From assembly GCA_033816765.1 (NCBI GenBank), contig CM066292.1, forward strand, positions 3,224,001-3,288,000: a stretch of 64,000 nt of DNA. The letters run 5' to 3'. This document shows positions 55,045 through 64,000 of this stretch, one piece after another; the first letter of the stretch is position 1; every line of letters starts with the position of its first letter. Position numbers and translations under genes: made by a program. The DNA is from Nothopassalora personata (Eukaryota; Ascomycota; Dothideomycetes; Mycosphaerellales; Mycosphaerellaceae). A model generated the notes under the pieces. It saw only the letters and a program-made list of their open reading frames with translations. It was not told where the DNA came from and searched no databases.

Positions 55045-57078
55045 TTAGGCAGTGGCCTCGCCATTTCCCTGCCCGGCGGCCAGGGAACTGAGGTTGGTGT
55101 TGCCTCCGTTGTTGTTACGCGGGCGCGGTGGGCGATAGTCGCCGTCGTAGCCATACATCGGGCACTCGGTATTGCTGGATAAGTGGGGTCCGGTGCGGCA
55201 TCGGTAGCACTTGCCCTGCTTCTTCAATTCCTCGCGACCCTCATAGTTGAGCGGTGGGAGGTCCCGAAGGTGAGCTGGCAAGTCTTCCTTCTTCTTGGTG
55301 CCTACGTACTGTGGTGGGCGCTGAACGACGGCGCCGGCAGCACCAGCGGCTGCAGCTGCAGCTGTGTTGCCCTGGTTCTGGTTGCCGTTGCCGTTGCCGT
55401 TCTGGTTGCCTCCTCCATTGCCGCGTGGGCGGTTGTTGTTCTCTTGAGGGTACAGCTGCTCGGTCTCGTAGAACTGCTCGTCCAGTGCAGTGCACTCTTC
55501 GATCACGTCCTGCATGCTGTTCAGACGTCGGTCCACCTCGCGGTCTCCGAAGGTCTTGATGTAGTAGCGCTTGTTGAGGCGTGTGCGGAACAGCATCAAC
55601 TCGGTCTCGTCACTCCAGTCAACCCATGCCCTCAGCTTGGAATAGCGTGCGAAGAATGGGACGAAGTTCTCCTTCTGAGCCTGTTTGCAGGTAGTGATGT
55701 CCACTGCAGCCTTGGTGGCCTCGTTGCGGACGCCGTACTGTCGAGTCATCCAGTCCAACAGTTCTTCGCCAGTCATGAACTCGTTGAAAGCCTGGTGCCC
55801 GGGGATGGGGATGCGAGGCTTCACAGTCTTCTGCACCTCACCGTCCGTCCATCCATACAGGAAGCGTAGGGCGTCCTGTTCAGTGCGGAACGTCGCGACT
55901 GTCAACTTCAGCAGGATGCTTGTGTACCAGCTGTCATAAGTCGGGTCGTCATCGTTCTTGAACTTCTTTGGGTCAGGCACACCCTTGCCGATCTTCATGC
56001 TGCGGTCGAGGGTGGGGTCGATGTTGATGAGACGCTCCGGCAGGTCCACGAGAGGTGTCTGCTGCGTGCGGTTGCTGCGACCACCGCCTGACCGCTGCGT
56101 GCCTTGTGTGCCTTGGCGCTCATCACGACGTGGTCGGTCATGGTCACGACCACGGCGATCCCTGTCCTTGTCTCCATTGCCATCGTCATCATCGTCTCCT
56201 CCGCCACCTCCTCCTGCTGCCGCCTCACGGTACCGACGCTGGAGCACCTCGAGTGAGGTCTCGCGGGGTGGTGGTGATCGTGGGCGTGAGCGTGGGCGCG
56301 AGCGCGAACGACGTCCTCGTGCCTGGTCCTCTGCTGCTTGCAGACGGACCTTCAGGTCATCAACCTCAGCTTGTAATGCCTGGCTCTTCTTCTTCTCCGA
56401 GTCGGTGATATCGGCGAACTGCTGACATAGCTCGTTCGCATCCTTGTACTTCTTCTCGACAGCCTTGAGTTTGAGGGTGTCGGCGTTCTTATTCTTAAGG
56501 TCCTGGGCCATCTTCGCGAGGGCGGTCTGTTCGGTCTTGAGCATCCCGTGGATGCGATCGTACTCGGCATACAGCGTACGGTACTGCTTGTTCTGAAGTG
56601 CATTGGCGCGTTGCATCACATCGAGTTGTTGGCTAGATATGATGGCAGTGTTGAATCCTCGTAGCACGAAATCGTGGACGGTCTTCGGGTGTTCCTTGGT
56701 CAGTGTGGCCAGGTCTTCGGCGGTGATGTTCTGGAAGTCGGCGGCAGCGATGTGTTCGGCTTCGTCGTGTGAAATGAAGACTGGTGTGTCCTCCTCTTCT
56801 CCCACCCTGGGCTCGAAGAGTTCTGTGAAATCAAGCTCACCGTTCTGCTCCCTGTCTTGTGCTTTGTTCCATGCCTTGTCCAGCTCTTGCTGAAGCGCGA
56901 CACCGGTGTCAACTGTGACTCGCCGAGTGTCGTCTCCTTGTGTCTGACTGTCGAAACTGGAGAGGTCGGGGAAAAGAGAGGTGCGCTTGCCTTGTGTCTG
57001 TGACTGCTGGGAAGTCATGTTGTTTCCTTCAACGCGGCCTGTTGCTGAGGCCTTTGGTGCGTTGGTTTCCTTGGGCAT
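55045..57078 (-). CDS. gag: Element E Gag protein
   Basis: 677 residues from ATG at 57076-57078 to TAA. Capsid/nucleocapsid role. Residues 150-250 form a long charged coiled coil, followed by an Arg/Ser-rich block (RRSRSRPRSRPRSP), a Gly/Asp run and an Arg/Asp region. A gag domain spans about 355-560 (DDPTYDSWYTSILLKL through EQFYETEQLYP). After a Gln/Asn/Gly/Ala tract there is one Cys/His motif, CYRCRTGPHLSSNTEC (about 624-639), spaced CX2CX4HX6C instead of CX2CX4HX4C. No stop or frameshift. It directly precedes pol in the -1 frame. Confidence 0.9.
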   Translation of the reverse strand: MPKETNAPKASATGRVEGNNMTSQQSQTQGKRTSLFPDLSSFDSQTQGDDTRRVTVDTGVALQQELDKAWNKAQDREQNGELDFTELFEPRVGEEEDTPVFISHDEAEHIAAADFQNITAEDLATLTKEHPKTVHDFVLRGFNTAIISSQQLDVMQRANALQNKQYRTLYAEYDRIHGMLKTEQTALAKMAQDLKNKNADTLKLKAVEKKYKDANELCQQFADITDSEKKKSQALQAEVDDLKVRLQAAEDQARGRRSRSRPRSRPRSPPPRETSLEVLQRRYREAAAGGGGGGDDDDDGNGDKDRDRRGRDHDRPRRDERQGTQGTQRSGGGRSNRTQQTPLVDLPERLINIDPTLDRSMKIGKGVPDPKKFKNDDDPTYDSWYTSILLKLTVATFRTEQDALRFLYGWTDGEVQKTVKPRIPIPGHQAFNEFMTGEELLDWMTRQYGVRNEATKAAVDITTCKQAQKENFVPFFARYSKLRAWVDWSDETELMLFRTRLNKRYYIKTFGDREVDRRLNSMQDVIEECTALDEQFYETEQLYPQENNNRPRGNGGGNQNGNGNGNQNQGNTAAAAAAGAAGAVVQRPPQYVGTKKKEDLPAHLRDLPPLNYEGREELKKQGKCYRCRTGPHLSSNTECPMYGYDGDYRPPRPRNNNGGNTNLSSLAAGQGNGEATA

Positions 57079-57236
57079 CTGTTGCTTAGTGCCTTACCGT
57101 GTTCCGTGTTCTGAATCCGTTTGCCTCTGTTGCGATGTTGCGAGTCGCGAGTTCTGTATCTACGCCGTGCGCGGTTCTGTGAGTCTGTTCCTGTTGTTAC
57201 GCGTCCCTTACCTGGATCCGCGATCTGGGTAGGGAG

Positions 57237-57247
57237 GTAGAACAAAC
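57237..57247 (-). promoter_or_regulatory. E primer-binding site, probably self-priming
   Basis: Minus-strand GTTTGTTCTAC abuts the 5' LTR. TTGTTCTAC also occurs on the plus strand inside the LTR (57289-57297), so the two can pair as RNA. A TTTATCTAT box lies about 40 bp upstream in the LTR (57331-57340). Confidence 0.5.
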
Positions 57248-57431
57248 TGTAAGGGCGCGCGTACCATAGGGTCCGAATGAGATAGTTGTTGTTCTACGAA
57301 GCTACGAAAGAGGAGCGCGAGGCGCGGCGGATAGATAAAGCATCGCCAAGCCGCGCTAACCCGATGCGGAAGGTCCGAGGTTCCGCCGGGACGACGCATC
57401 GTCAGTGAAGGGTCGCGGGCTGCCCGTGACA
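57248..57431 (-). repeat. E 5' LTR
   Basis: 184 bp, identical by eye to 50132-50315. Confidence 0.93.
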
Positions 57432-57436
57432 CGTCC

Positions 57437-58846
57437 GTTCTATTCTAGATCCTAGTTTTCTTTATTATCGTTATCGAAGCAAGATTCGTCTATATCCACT
57501 TCTTAGAGCTTGTTTTGTCCGTGTTAAGCTCCTAGGGTTCCTACTAGTTATCGTAGCTAGTACCCTACGCCTAACTTAGCGTCGTAGTAGGTTTAACACG
57601 AGTCCTAGTAATAGAATCGCTAGTAAAGGCTTCCGTAACCGTGTCGAGATTCCTTCTTAACTTTATAGTTAACTCCTCGTACTATTATGCTAAACAATCT
57701 AATAGTCTTTAATTGTTAGTTATTCGGTAGTGGTGTATATTATTAAACATAGTATCCTCCTCGTCCTTATAAGGGGTCTAGGAGAGGCGTCGTAACCCGG
57801 TTGCTATCCTTCTCCTCTACTCTCTAGGTATAGTTAAATTGTCGGGGTCTAATACTGCTCCTAGATTTGCCTACCTTTAGTTGTATTATATTAAACTGCT
57901 CGCGGCGCACTATATTTTTACCGCGGCAATCCCGTGCTATATGACCTTCCTTACTATAGGTATAGTATGTGAGTTTTCCTTTTCCTTTAAAGGGCTTTCC
58001 GTAGCCCCTACTCTTATCGATCCTCCGTCCTCGTTAGGTAACGTCTAGTTCTATTAGCTATAGTCTATAGTAGGGCTAGCTTTGTCGTGAGAATTCTCCC
58101 TTCGTAACGTACCCTCCTAAGGATCTACGATCCGGAGCGTATCCTACTATACCTCCTACCTTAGAGTCGTATTTCTTTTCCTAGCATCGTTCCTAGAGCT
58201 AGTTATCGATGTTAATCGACGCCTTTATTAGCTCTTCGAGGTTAGTGATCCGTCCCCCGTGTCTTATTAACTCGTCCTTAACGGAGTCCTTAAGTCTACG
58301 TTAGAACATAGTTATTAACGCCGTCTAGTCCTATCCGGTGATTTGTCCGTATTCTTCGAATTTGGCGGCATACTCTAAAGTAGACGTCTTCTACTTTAGG
58401 TGTTAAATGATTCGTATAGCCTATTAGACTTCGTTCGAGGTTCTAAAGATTGATTTTATCTTTTCTTTAGAGAGGGTGTAGCTCCTAAACATTCCGGTAG
58501 GGTCTAATCGTCCTATACCTTTAAGGTATTCCTTAAGGTAAGGTTTAATCTAGTTCTGCGTACTTCCGCGAAGGTACGTAATAGCGAAGATAGTTCTTTT
58601 ATTAGCATCGACTAGGTTAAACATAAGATACATATCTATCTAATTAACCCAGTCGTTGAACTTAGCCCTGTCTCTATAGAAGAGGTCTAGCTTAGTAGCC
58701 TTAACGTCGTTCTTCCTTAGAGTAGGCCCGTTATCGTTATTAGACTTATCGTCCTTCGTAGTAGTCTATTGTAGTAGCGTACGGCGGATGCTTCCTACTT
58801 CGCTAGGGGCGGGTGTTCCCCTACTAGCTGCTTAAGTAGCGCTTAT
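57437..58846 (-). pseudogene. gag: D gag, N-terminal part
   Basis: RIP-degraded counterpart of element A gag from its start (just inside the 5' LTR and primer site) to the point of E insertion. The zinc-knuckle region near 57930-57980 reads as a degraded CYxCxKEGHxAxDCR. Confidence 0.75.
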
Positions 58847-58863
58847 CCTAAGGGCGTTTAAAG

Positions 58864-59224
58864 TGTTATTATCTCGTTCTAGGGCTAGTCTTAAAGGAGA
58901 GATAAGTCAAGTCACGTGGCGGTATTCTTTAGAGAGGCTGAAGCAAGCTAAGCGAAGATGAATAATAGGAATAAGAGTTATATTCCGATTAGTAAGATAG
59001 TAACATAAGTTAAACGTATTAGAACTATAAGGGTTTCTAGCGTTCCTAAATATAAAAGAGATTCGTAGATCTCGGTAATTAGTCTAATTATTCTAAGCAT
59101 AAGCAGTCTAATTAGTCTAAGTATAAGCAGTCTAATCGCTCTAAGTCTAAGCGCTTAGGTAGGATGAGTTACGTGTTCGTCTTGTCGTTATGATTCTAGG
59201 GTCCCTAGGAATCATTCCGTAACA
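58864..59224 (-). repeat. D 5' LTR
   Basis: 361 bp, matches 45008-45370; slightly less RIP-altered. Confidence 0.85.
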
Positions 59225-59229
59225 ACGAG

Positions 59230-59584
59230 CACGTAACTTATCCTACCTAAGCGCTTAGACTTAGGGCAATTAGACTGCTTATGCTTAGACTAATTAGACT
59301 ACTTATACTTAGACTAATTAGACTAATTACCAAGATCTACGAATCTCCTTTATATTTAGGAACGCTAAGAATCCCTTATAGTTTCGATACGTTTAACTTA
59401 CTATTTAATATTACTGTTTAGAATACACTATAACACAACCTCTACCTTACTACTACTTAGTCTCTACGAGACAAGATAGCTACTGCTTTATTACTCTCCC
59501 TTAACTTCCTATCGGCCCGAGAATAAACCCGATTAAGCTTATCTTCTTAACTTATAATATTATTAGGTTATACTAAACCTAATA
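59230..59584 (+). repeat. F 5' LTR, remainder
   Basis: Continues from 45007: CACGTAACTTATCC, tandem AGACTAATTAGAC units, TATATTTAGGAACGCTA as in A and D, then a diverged end TAAACCTAATA before the primer-site-like GCTTTAAACGCCC. Confidence 0.75.
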
Positions 59585-59603
59585 GCTTTAAACGCCCTCT
59601 ACG

Positions 59604-61600
59604 ATAGGAGACCGATAGAGTAAACGGGGAACACCCGCCTCTAGTAAAGTAAGTAGAGCCCGACGACCTTAGACCGCGAACGATGCTATTAATACCTTAG
59701 CTACTTATATAGGTAACGATACCCTTAAGGTTAGTAAGCTAGACTACTACTATAGCGACCGAGACAAGTTCGACACTTAGGTCTCTTAGATAGATATATA
59801 CCTCTTATTTAACTCTATACCTAAGAACCTTAAGCCTATCTTTACTACTACCTTCTTAAGAGGACGAGTATAGCATTAGGTTAAACCCTTTCTTAGGAAA
59901 TACCTAGATAGTAACGGAGAAGATAATACTAACGGAATCTTTAGGTTATATAACTATCTTAAGTATACTATAAAGAGCGTCTTTAGTGTCTCTAATAAGA
60001 TCGCTACTACCGTTCGTGTTATTTAGCATTGAACCTAGAAGATATCTACTACCGAATATACTACTAAATTCTAGGAATACGCGCAACTTACCGATTAGGA
60101 CAACGAAGCACTTTAAGTTATATACTAAAGAGGACTAAAGGAGTATATTAAGGACGAGTTAATAAGGGACGGTCGGAAGATCGATAGCTTAGGCGACCTC
60201 GTTAGAGTTACGATTAATCTTAATAATAAGCTCTACGAGAGAGCTATAGAACGACGATACGACTCTAAGGTATCCGGAAAGGCTAGATATACACTAGGCT
60301 ACGATAACCGTAATAGAGGCTTCTACGATAACTATAATAATAAGCCTAGGGATAAACCGTACTACGGACTATAGCTAATGAGGCTCGACGTTACCGAGAA
60401 AGGTCGTAAGATTAGGAACAGTAACGGGAATAGAGTATCCTAGAGTTCGAAAGAAACACGAACTTACTATAGATATAGTAAACCTAGCCACCTAGTAAGG
60501 GACTACCGCGGTAAGAATATAGTGCGCCGCGAACAGTTTAACATAATACAACCCCGAACTAGTAAATCTAAGAGTAGCGTTAGATCTTAAGGAGATACCG
60601 ACTATACTCGGAGAGTAGGGGAGAGAGCTAGTAATAGAAGCACGACGCCTCTCCTAGACCCCTCGGAAGGACGAGGAGGATACTATAGGTAGTAAATAGT
60701 AGTTATTCTACTTAACACGAAGAACTAACTACGATAGTTTAATATAATAATACGAAGAGTCGACTACGAGATTAAATCCGAGTCTCGAAATAGTTATAGA
60801 AGCCTTTATTAGCGATTCTATTACTAAGACTCGTATTAAGTTTACTACGCCGCGAAGTTAGGCGTAGGGTATTAGCCTTAATAACCGAGAGGAACGCTAG
60901 GAGTAACGTATAGGTAAAACGCTACGCTCCGAGAAGTAGATATCGACGAATCCTACTTTAACGACGATAGAAGCGATAAGGAAAACTAGGACCTAGGATA
61001 GAACGGATTGTAGTTACCGGAACTATAGGAAGAAAGTTAAGAAACTACCGGGCTAGATACTATCGAGGAAGACTAGGATCCGGAAGAATTAAGCGAAGAA
61101 GATTCCTCCGAAGGAGAAGAGAGCGACACTAACGATAATAATAAATGACTAACCTTTACGATTAATACACCTAAGAAATTATATAATATAATCGTATACC
61201 TATAAAGAAGGTACGAAGAATTCCTACCTAAGATAGGCGGACGAAGAATGCTATACTCTATTAAGTTTAATAAAACACTCGACATCCTACGAGGTATAGC
61301 CTAGGGATACCTACTTATAGAATAGCCGAGAATCTAGTAACCGCTATTACGGAACGACTACCGATAGGGAGCCGAATAATAGGAACCGGATACCTTATAC
61401 CGTTAGGAACATTTATATCGAATAAATTACGTAACGTAGTATAACACGTACGCGTACTCTACTTAGAAACGTAGAAGATCTAGGAACGTTACCGGATATA
61501 GGTGCGGATATAGAAAGGCCCGCGCTAGGTTTAAGCGGAGGCCTCGAGACACGAAGTACGACGTTCTATATACGAATAGGGAAAAGGATTAACTCCTTAG
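59604..61600 (+). pseudogene. gag: F gag, RIP-degraded
   Basis: Start codon reads ATA at 59604 (ATG in A). Colinear with A gag, including the zinc-knuckle region near 60465-60510 and the acidic tail near 61030-61130 (GAAGAAGATTCCTCCGAAGG). Ends at TAGGAATAAGCG, the A-type gag/pol junction. Confidence 0.78.
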
Positions 61601-61602
61601 GA

Positions 61603-64000
61603 ATAAGCGACCGAAGGGAGTTATATAACATAGAAAAGGCTTAAGCATTACTAACGATAATAGTGTTTCGAACTAAGATTATCGTTAACGGGTATAAGAT
61701 AGATACTATAATAGATTCCGGAGTAAGCGGGAACTTTACCTCCGAATTATTTATTATAAGATATAGGATCGCTACCTATAAGAAGAAAGAGGGTTATAAA
61801 TTAATCGCGGTAGACGGATTATCCTTACCTAGTATAGAGCGCGAGACGATACCGCTACTACTTACTATCTAACGGTACTATAAGGAGATTATCTTAGATG
61901 TTACTAATATAGCTAGTTATAACATCGTACTAGGTATACCTTAGTTAAGAAAGTATAATCTAGCAATTAACTAGAGAAGAGGAGTACTTACATTTAGGGA
62001 ATGCGACTACATTATCGACATCTAGCCTACGTAGCGGTAGCGTTCGCTAGTAGATAAGGTAAAGAGATAGCTAAATAGGATATAGCTTACGCCGACTAGA
62101 AGGATAGAAGAACTACCTTCGACCGGAATAGACACTAGCGTAGGGCCGCCGGGTTACGAAGTTACTAGTAGTAATAGAAGTAACGCACTATCGAAGAATA
62201 CTAACATCTTAGAGTTAAGTATTCTTAAGGAGTATCGTAAGTAGTCGCGACTCTTTAAAGAGGAAAGAGGCAAGGATGCCTTACCTAAGTACTAACTATA
62301 GGATTATAAGATAAACATTTAGCTAGGGAAAGAGCCTCTATAGGGACCCCTATATTAAATGTCTAAGAAAGAGCTATAGACCCTACGAGAATAGCTAAAG
62401 GAGAAGCTAGCTAAAGGATAGATAAGAAGATCCACCTTAAGTATAGGAACTCTATACATGTTTGTTCTAAAAGCAAACGGGAAGTTACGACTCGTATAAG
62501 ACTATAGGAAGTTAAACGAGATTACGATTAAGAACCGATACCCGCTACCTAACATCGAAGAAGCATAAGATAGATTAACCGGATTAGACTAGTACACGAA
62601 GATTAACCTACGAGAGGCCTTCTACGCTATACGGATAGTAGAAGGAGAAGAATAGAAAACCGCTTTTAGAATAAGATACGGACTTTACGAATTCTTAGTT
62701 ATGCTAATAGGATTAACTAACGTACCCGCATCCTATTAGGACCTTATTAACGAGACACTTAGAGACCTACTCAATGTATGCGTTATCGCTTATATAGACG
62801 ACATATTAGTCTATACGAAAGGACCCCTTTAGAATTACATAAAACAAGTCTAGGACGTATTCGAACGACTTACGCGTTTAGGATTTAAGACAGCACCCGA
62901 GAAATGCGAATTCTATAAGAAAGAAGTTAAATTCTTAGGCTTTATTATTAGTACTATAGGAATAACGATCGACCCTACGAAGACATAGTTAATTAGAGAA
63001 TAGCTAGAACTAAAAATAGTTAAGGACGTATAATCATTCCTTAGACTAGCAAACTATAACCGGAAATTTATTAAGGACTACGTAAAGACAGTAGTACTAA
63101 TAACAATGCTTACGAGAAAAGACGTTACCTAGAAATAGGGAAAGGAACAGATTAAAGCGTTTAAGAACCTTAAGGAATAATACGCTTTAGCCCCTACGCT
63201 TCGACTATTCAATAGTAGTAAGGAAGTCTACATCGAGACCGATACGTTCGATATAGCAATAGGCGTATGTCTAATATAGACACACGATAGGTAGAGACAC
63301 CTAGTAGCCTATTACTCCCGGAAAATAACTATAGCGGAATAGAACTACGACATCTATAATAAAGAGCTTCTAGCTATTGTTACTACCATATAATATTAGA
63401 GAGTATATGTTAAGGGCCTACTAAAGTTAACGATTCTTTCTAACTATAAGAATCTTACGTACTTTACGACGACGAAAGAACTTACCCGAAGGTAAGCCTA
63501 CTAGTCGGAGCTACTAGGACAGTATAAGTTCGAAATTAAATATACTCTAGGACGAGAGAATAGCCGCGCCAACGCGCTAAGCCGAAGAAGCGACTATATA
63601 GAAGGAAAAGAACTAGTGTAATATAAAGTACTAAAGACGAACCCTAACGGAAGTCTTAGTACTAACATAAGAGAATTTAATAACATCGTACGGATATTAG
63701 GCGATAAGGACGAATAATTCCCTATATTGTAAGGGAAATACTAAGTACTAAAGAATCGAGAAGAAGAATACATACGATAACATTACGACGGACTAACTTA
63801 TAGACACCCTAGAACTTTAAAGACAATAGACCTAATATAACGTAGCTTCTTATTTCTATAGATAAGACTTAAGGTGTTACGCTACATTATACAATACGTA
63901 TACTACTAACGAAATAAGGCTACGAGACATGTAAAGTATGGCTACCTACAGTTTAGGACACTACCGACGAAACTATAGGACGAAGTTACGATAGACTTTA
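61603..64000 (+). pseudogene. pol: F pol, RIP-degraded, continues past window
   Basis: Pol start is ATA. An open piece at 61663-61872 carries the protease with IIDSGVSGNF intact. The RT active site near 62795 reads YIDD. The RNase H and first integrase parts follow with many RIP stops up to the window edge. Confidence 0.8.

Larger units (their letters stand above)
50132..57431 (-). mobile_element. Element E: intact, recently inserted Ty3/Gypsy retrotransposon
   Basis: 7300 bp, two 184 bp LTRs with no differences seen, and perfect duplication CGTCC (50127-50131, 57432-57436) in D gag. Gag and pol are open and GC-rich, unlike the flanks. It is a family distinct from A, with its own gag structure, but pol also ends in a chromodomain-like module. 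Confidence 0.95.
45008..59224 (-). mobile_element. Element D: RIP-degraded relative of element A, split by element E
   Basis: LTRs 45008-45370 and 58864-59224; duplication ACGAG at 45003-45007 and 59225-59229. Minus-strand order: 5' LTR (right), A-type primer site CTTTAAACGCCC, gag (with E inside), pol, tRNA-like sequence, antisense ORF, polypurine tract AAGGGGATAG (45371-45380), 3' LTR. The same architecture as A, with RIP throughout. Confidence 0.88.
44962..64000 (+). mobile_element. Element F: RIP-degraded member of the element A family, truncated by the window end
   Basis: The 5' LTR is in two pieces, 44962-45007 and 59230-59584, because element D inserted into it with duplication ACGAG. 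Gag and pol follow in the plus orientation up to the window end. Long stretches match element A with C-to-T and G-to-A differences, for example 60500-60700 against 28125-28330. Confidence 0.85.

Noticed and set aside
55183..56425. Long plus-strand frames of 228 and 155 codons opposite E gag
   Set aside because: GC-rich antisense shadows of low-complexity Gag; composition mirrors the Gln/Asn/Arg runs.
5464..64000. AT-rich, TpA-rich tract as a possible centromere
   Set aside because: Every large part is explained by RIP-degraded transposons; nothing specific to centromeres is visible from sequence.

Overview
The window looks like a filamentous ascomycete (Pezizomycotina) chromosome with a bipartite, RIP-shaped genome. 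The evidence is short GT-AG introns of 53-72 nt in the genes at the left, LTR retrotransposons elsewhere, and a sharp contrast between ordinary DNA and long tracts in which CpA/TpG is almost absent and TpA is very common. That contrast is the footprint of repeat-induced point mutation (RIP). The genus cannot be fixed from the sequence alone.

Layout. (1) 1-5463 is a gene-bearing flank. It holds a three-exon formate/nitrite-transporter family gene (206-1183, +) with an apparent one-base frameshift in exon 1, and a three-exon 184-residue predicted membrane protein of unknown function (3973-4633, -). The rest shows no gene I can support. (2) 5464-5750 is a truncated Copia-like 3' LTR remnant marking the edge of the transposon cluster. 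(3) 5755-18380 and 19186-44943 are two inverted copies of one ~11.8 kb RIP-degraded Ty3/Gypsy element (called C1 and C2 here), separated by an 805 bp spacer. C1 carries a 767 bp retroposon-like insertion. C2 is split by element B (20121-34052, -), and B is split in its own LTR by intact element A (26750-33906, +). (4) 44962 to the window end is element F (+, RIP-degraded). Its 5' LTR is split by element D (45008-59224, -, RIP-degraded), and D's gag is split by intact element E (50132-57431, -). All insertions except C and the Copia remnant are bounded by matching target-site duplications visible in the sequence: CGTAT for A, CTTTC for B, ACGAG for D, CGTCC for E. The start of F is seen, but its far end lies outside the window.

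How the parts relate. A, D and F belong to one chromodomain-bearing Ty3/Gypsy family. D and F are RIP-ruined, while A has intact gag and pol and, as far as I can see by eye, identical LTRs. E is a second, unrelated, intact Ty3/Gypsy element. A and E both have primer-binding sites complementary to the inside of their own LTR rather than an obvious tRNA site, suggesting Tf1/sushi-like self-priming. The A/D family carries extra cargo between pol and the 3' LTR on the antisense strand: a Cys-rich, coiled-coil ORF and a tRNA-like sequence. Element C is the most unusual. It has gag, pol and a large third ORF after pol that I do not recognise, and the same 26 bp perfect or near-perfect palindrome sits in each LTR, between gag and pol, and between pol and ORF3.

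The order of events that can be read is: Copia remnant, then the C copies, then B in C2 and D in F, with RIP of all of these, then A and E arriving after RIP stopped acting here. Boundaries of RIP-degraded coding regions are approximate because start and stop codons have been mutated.
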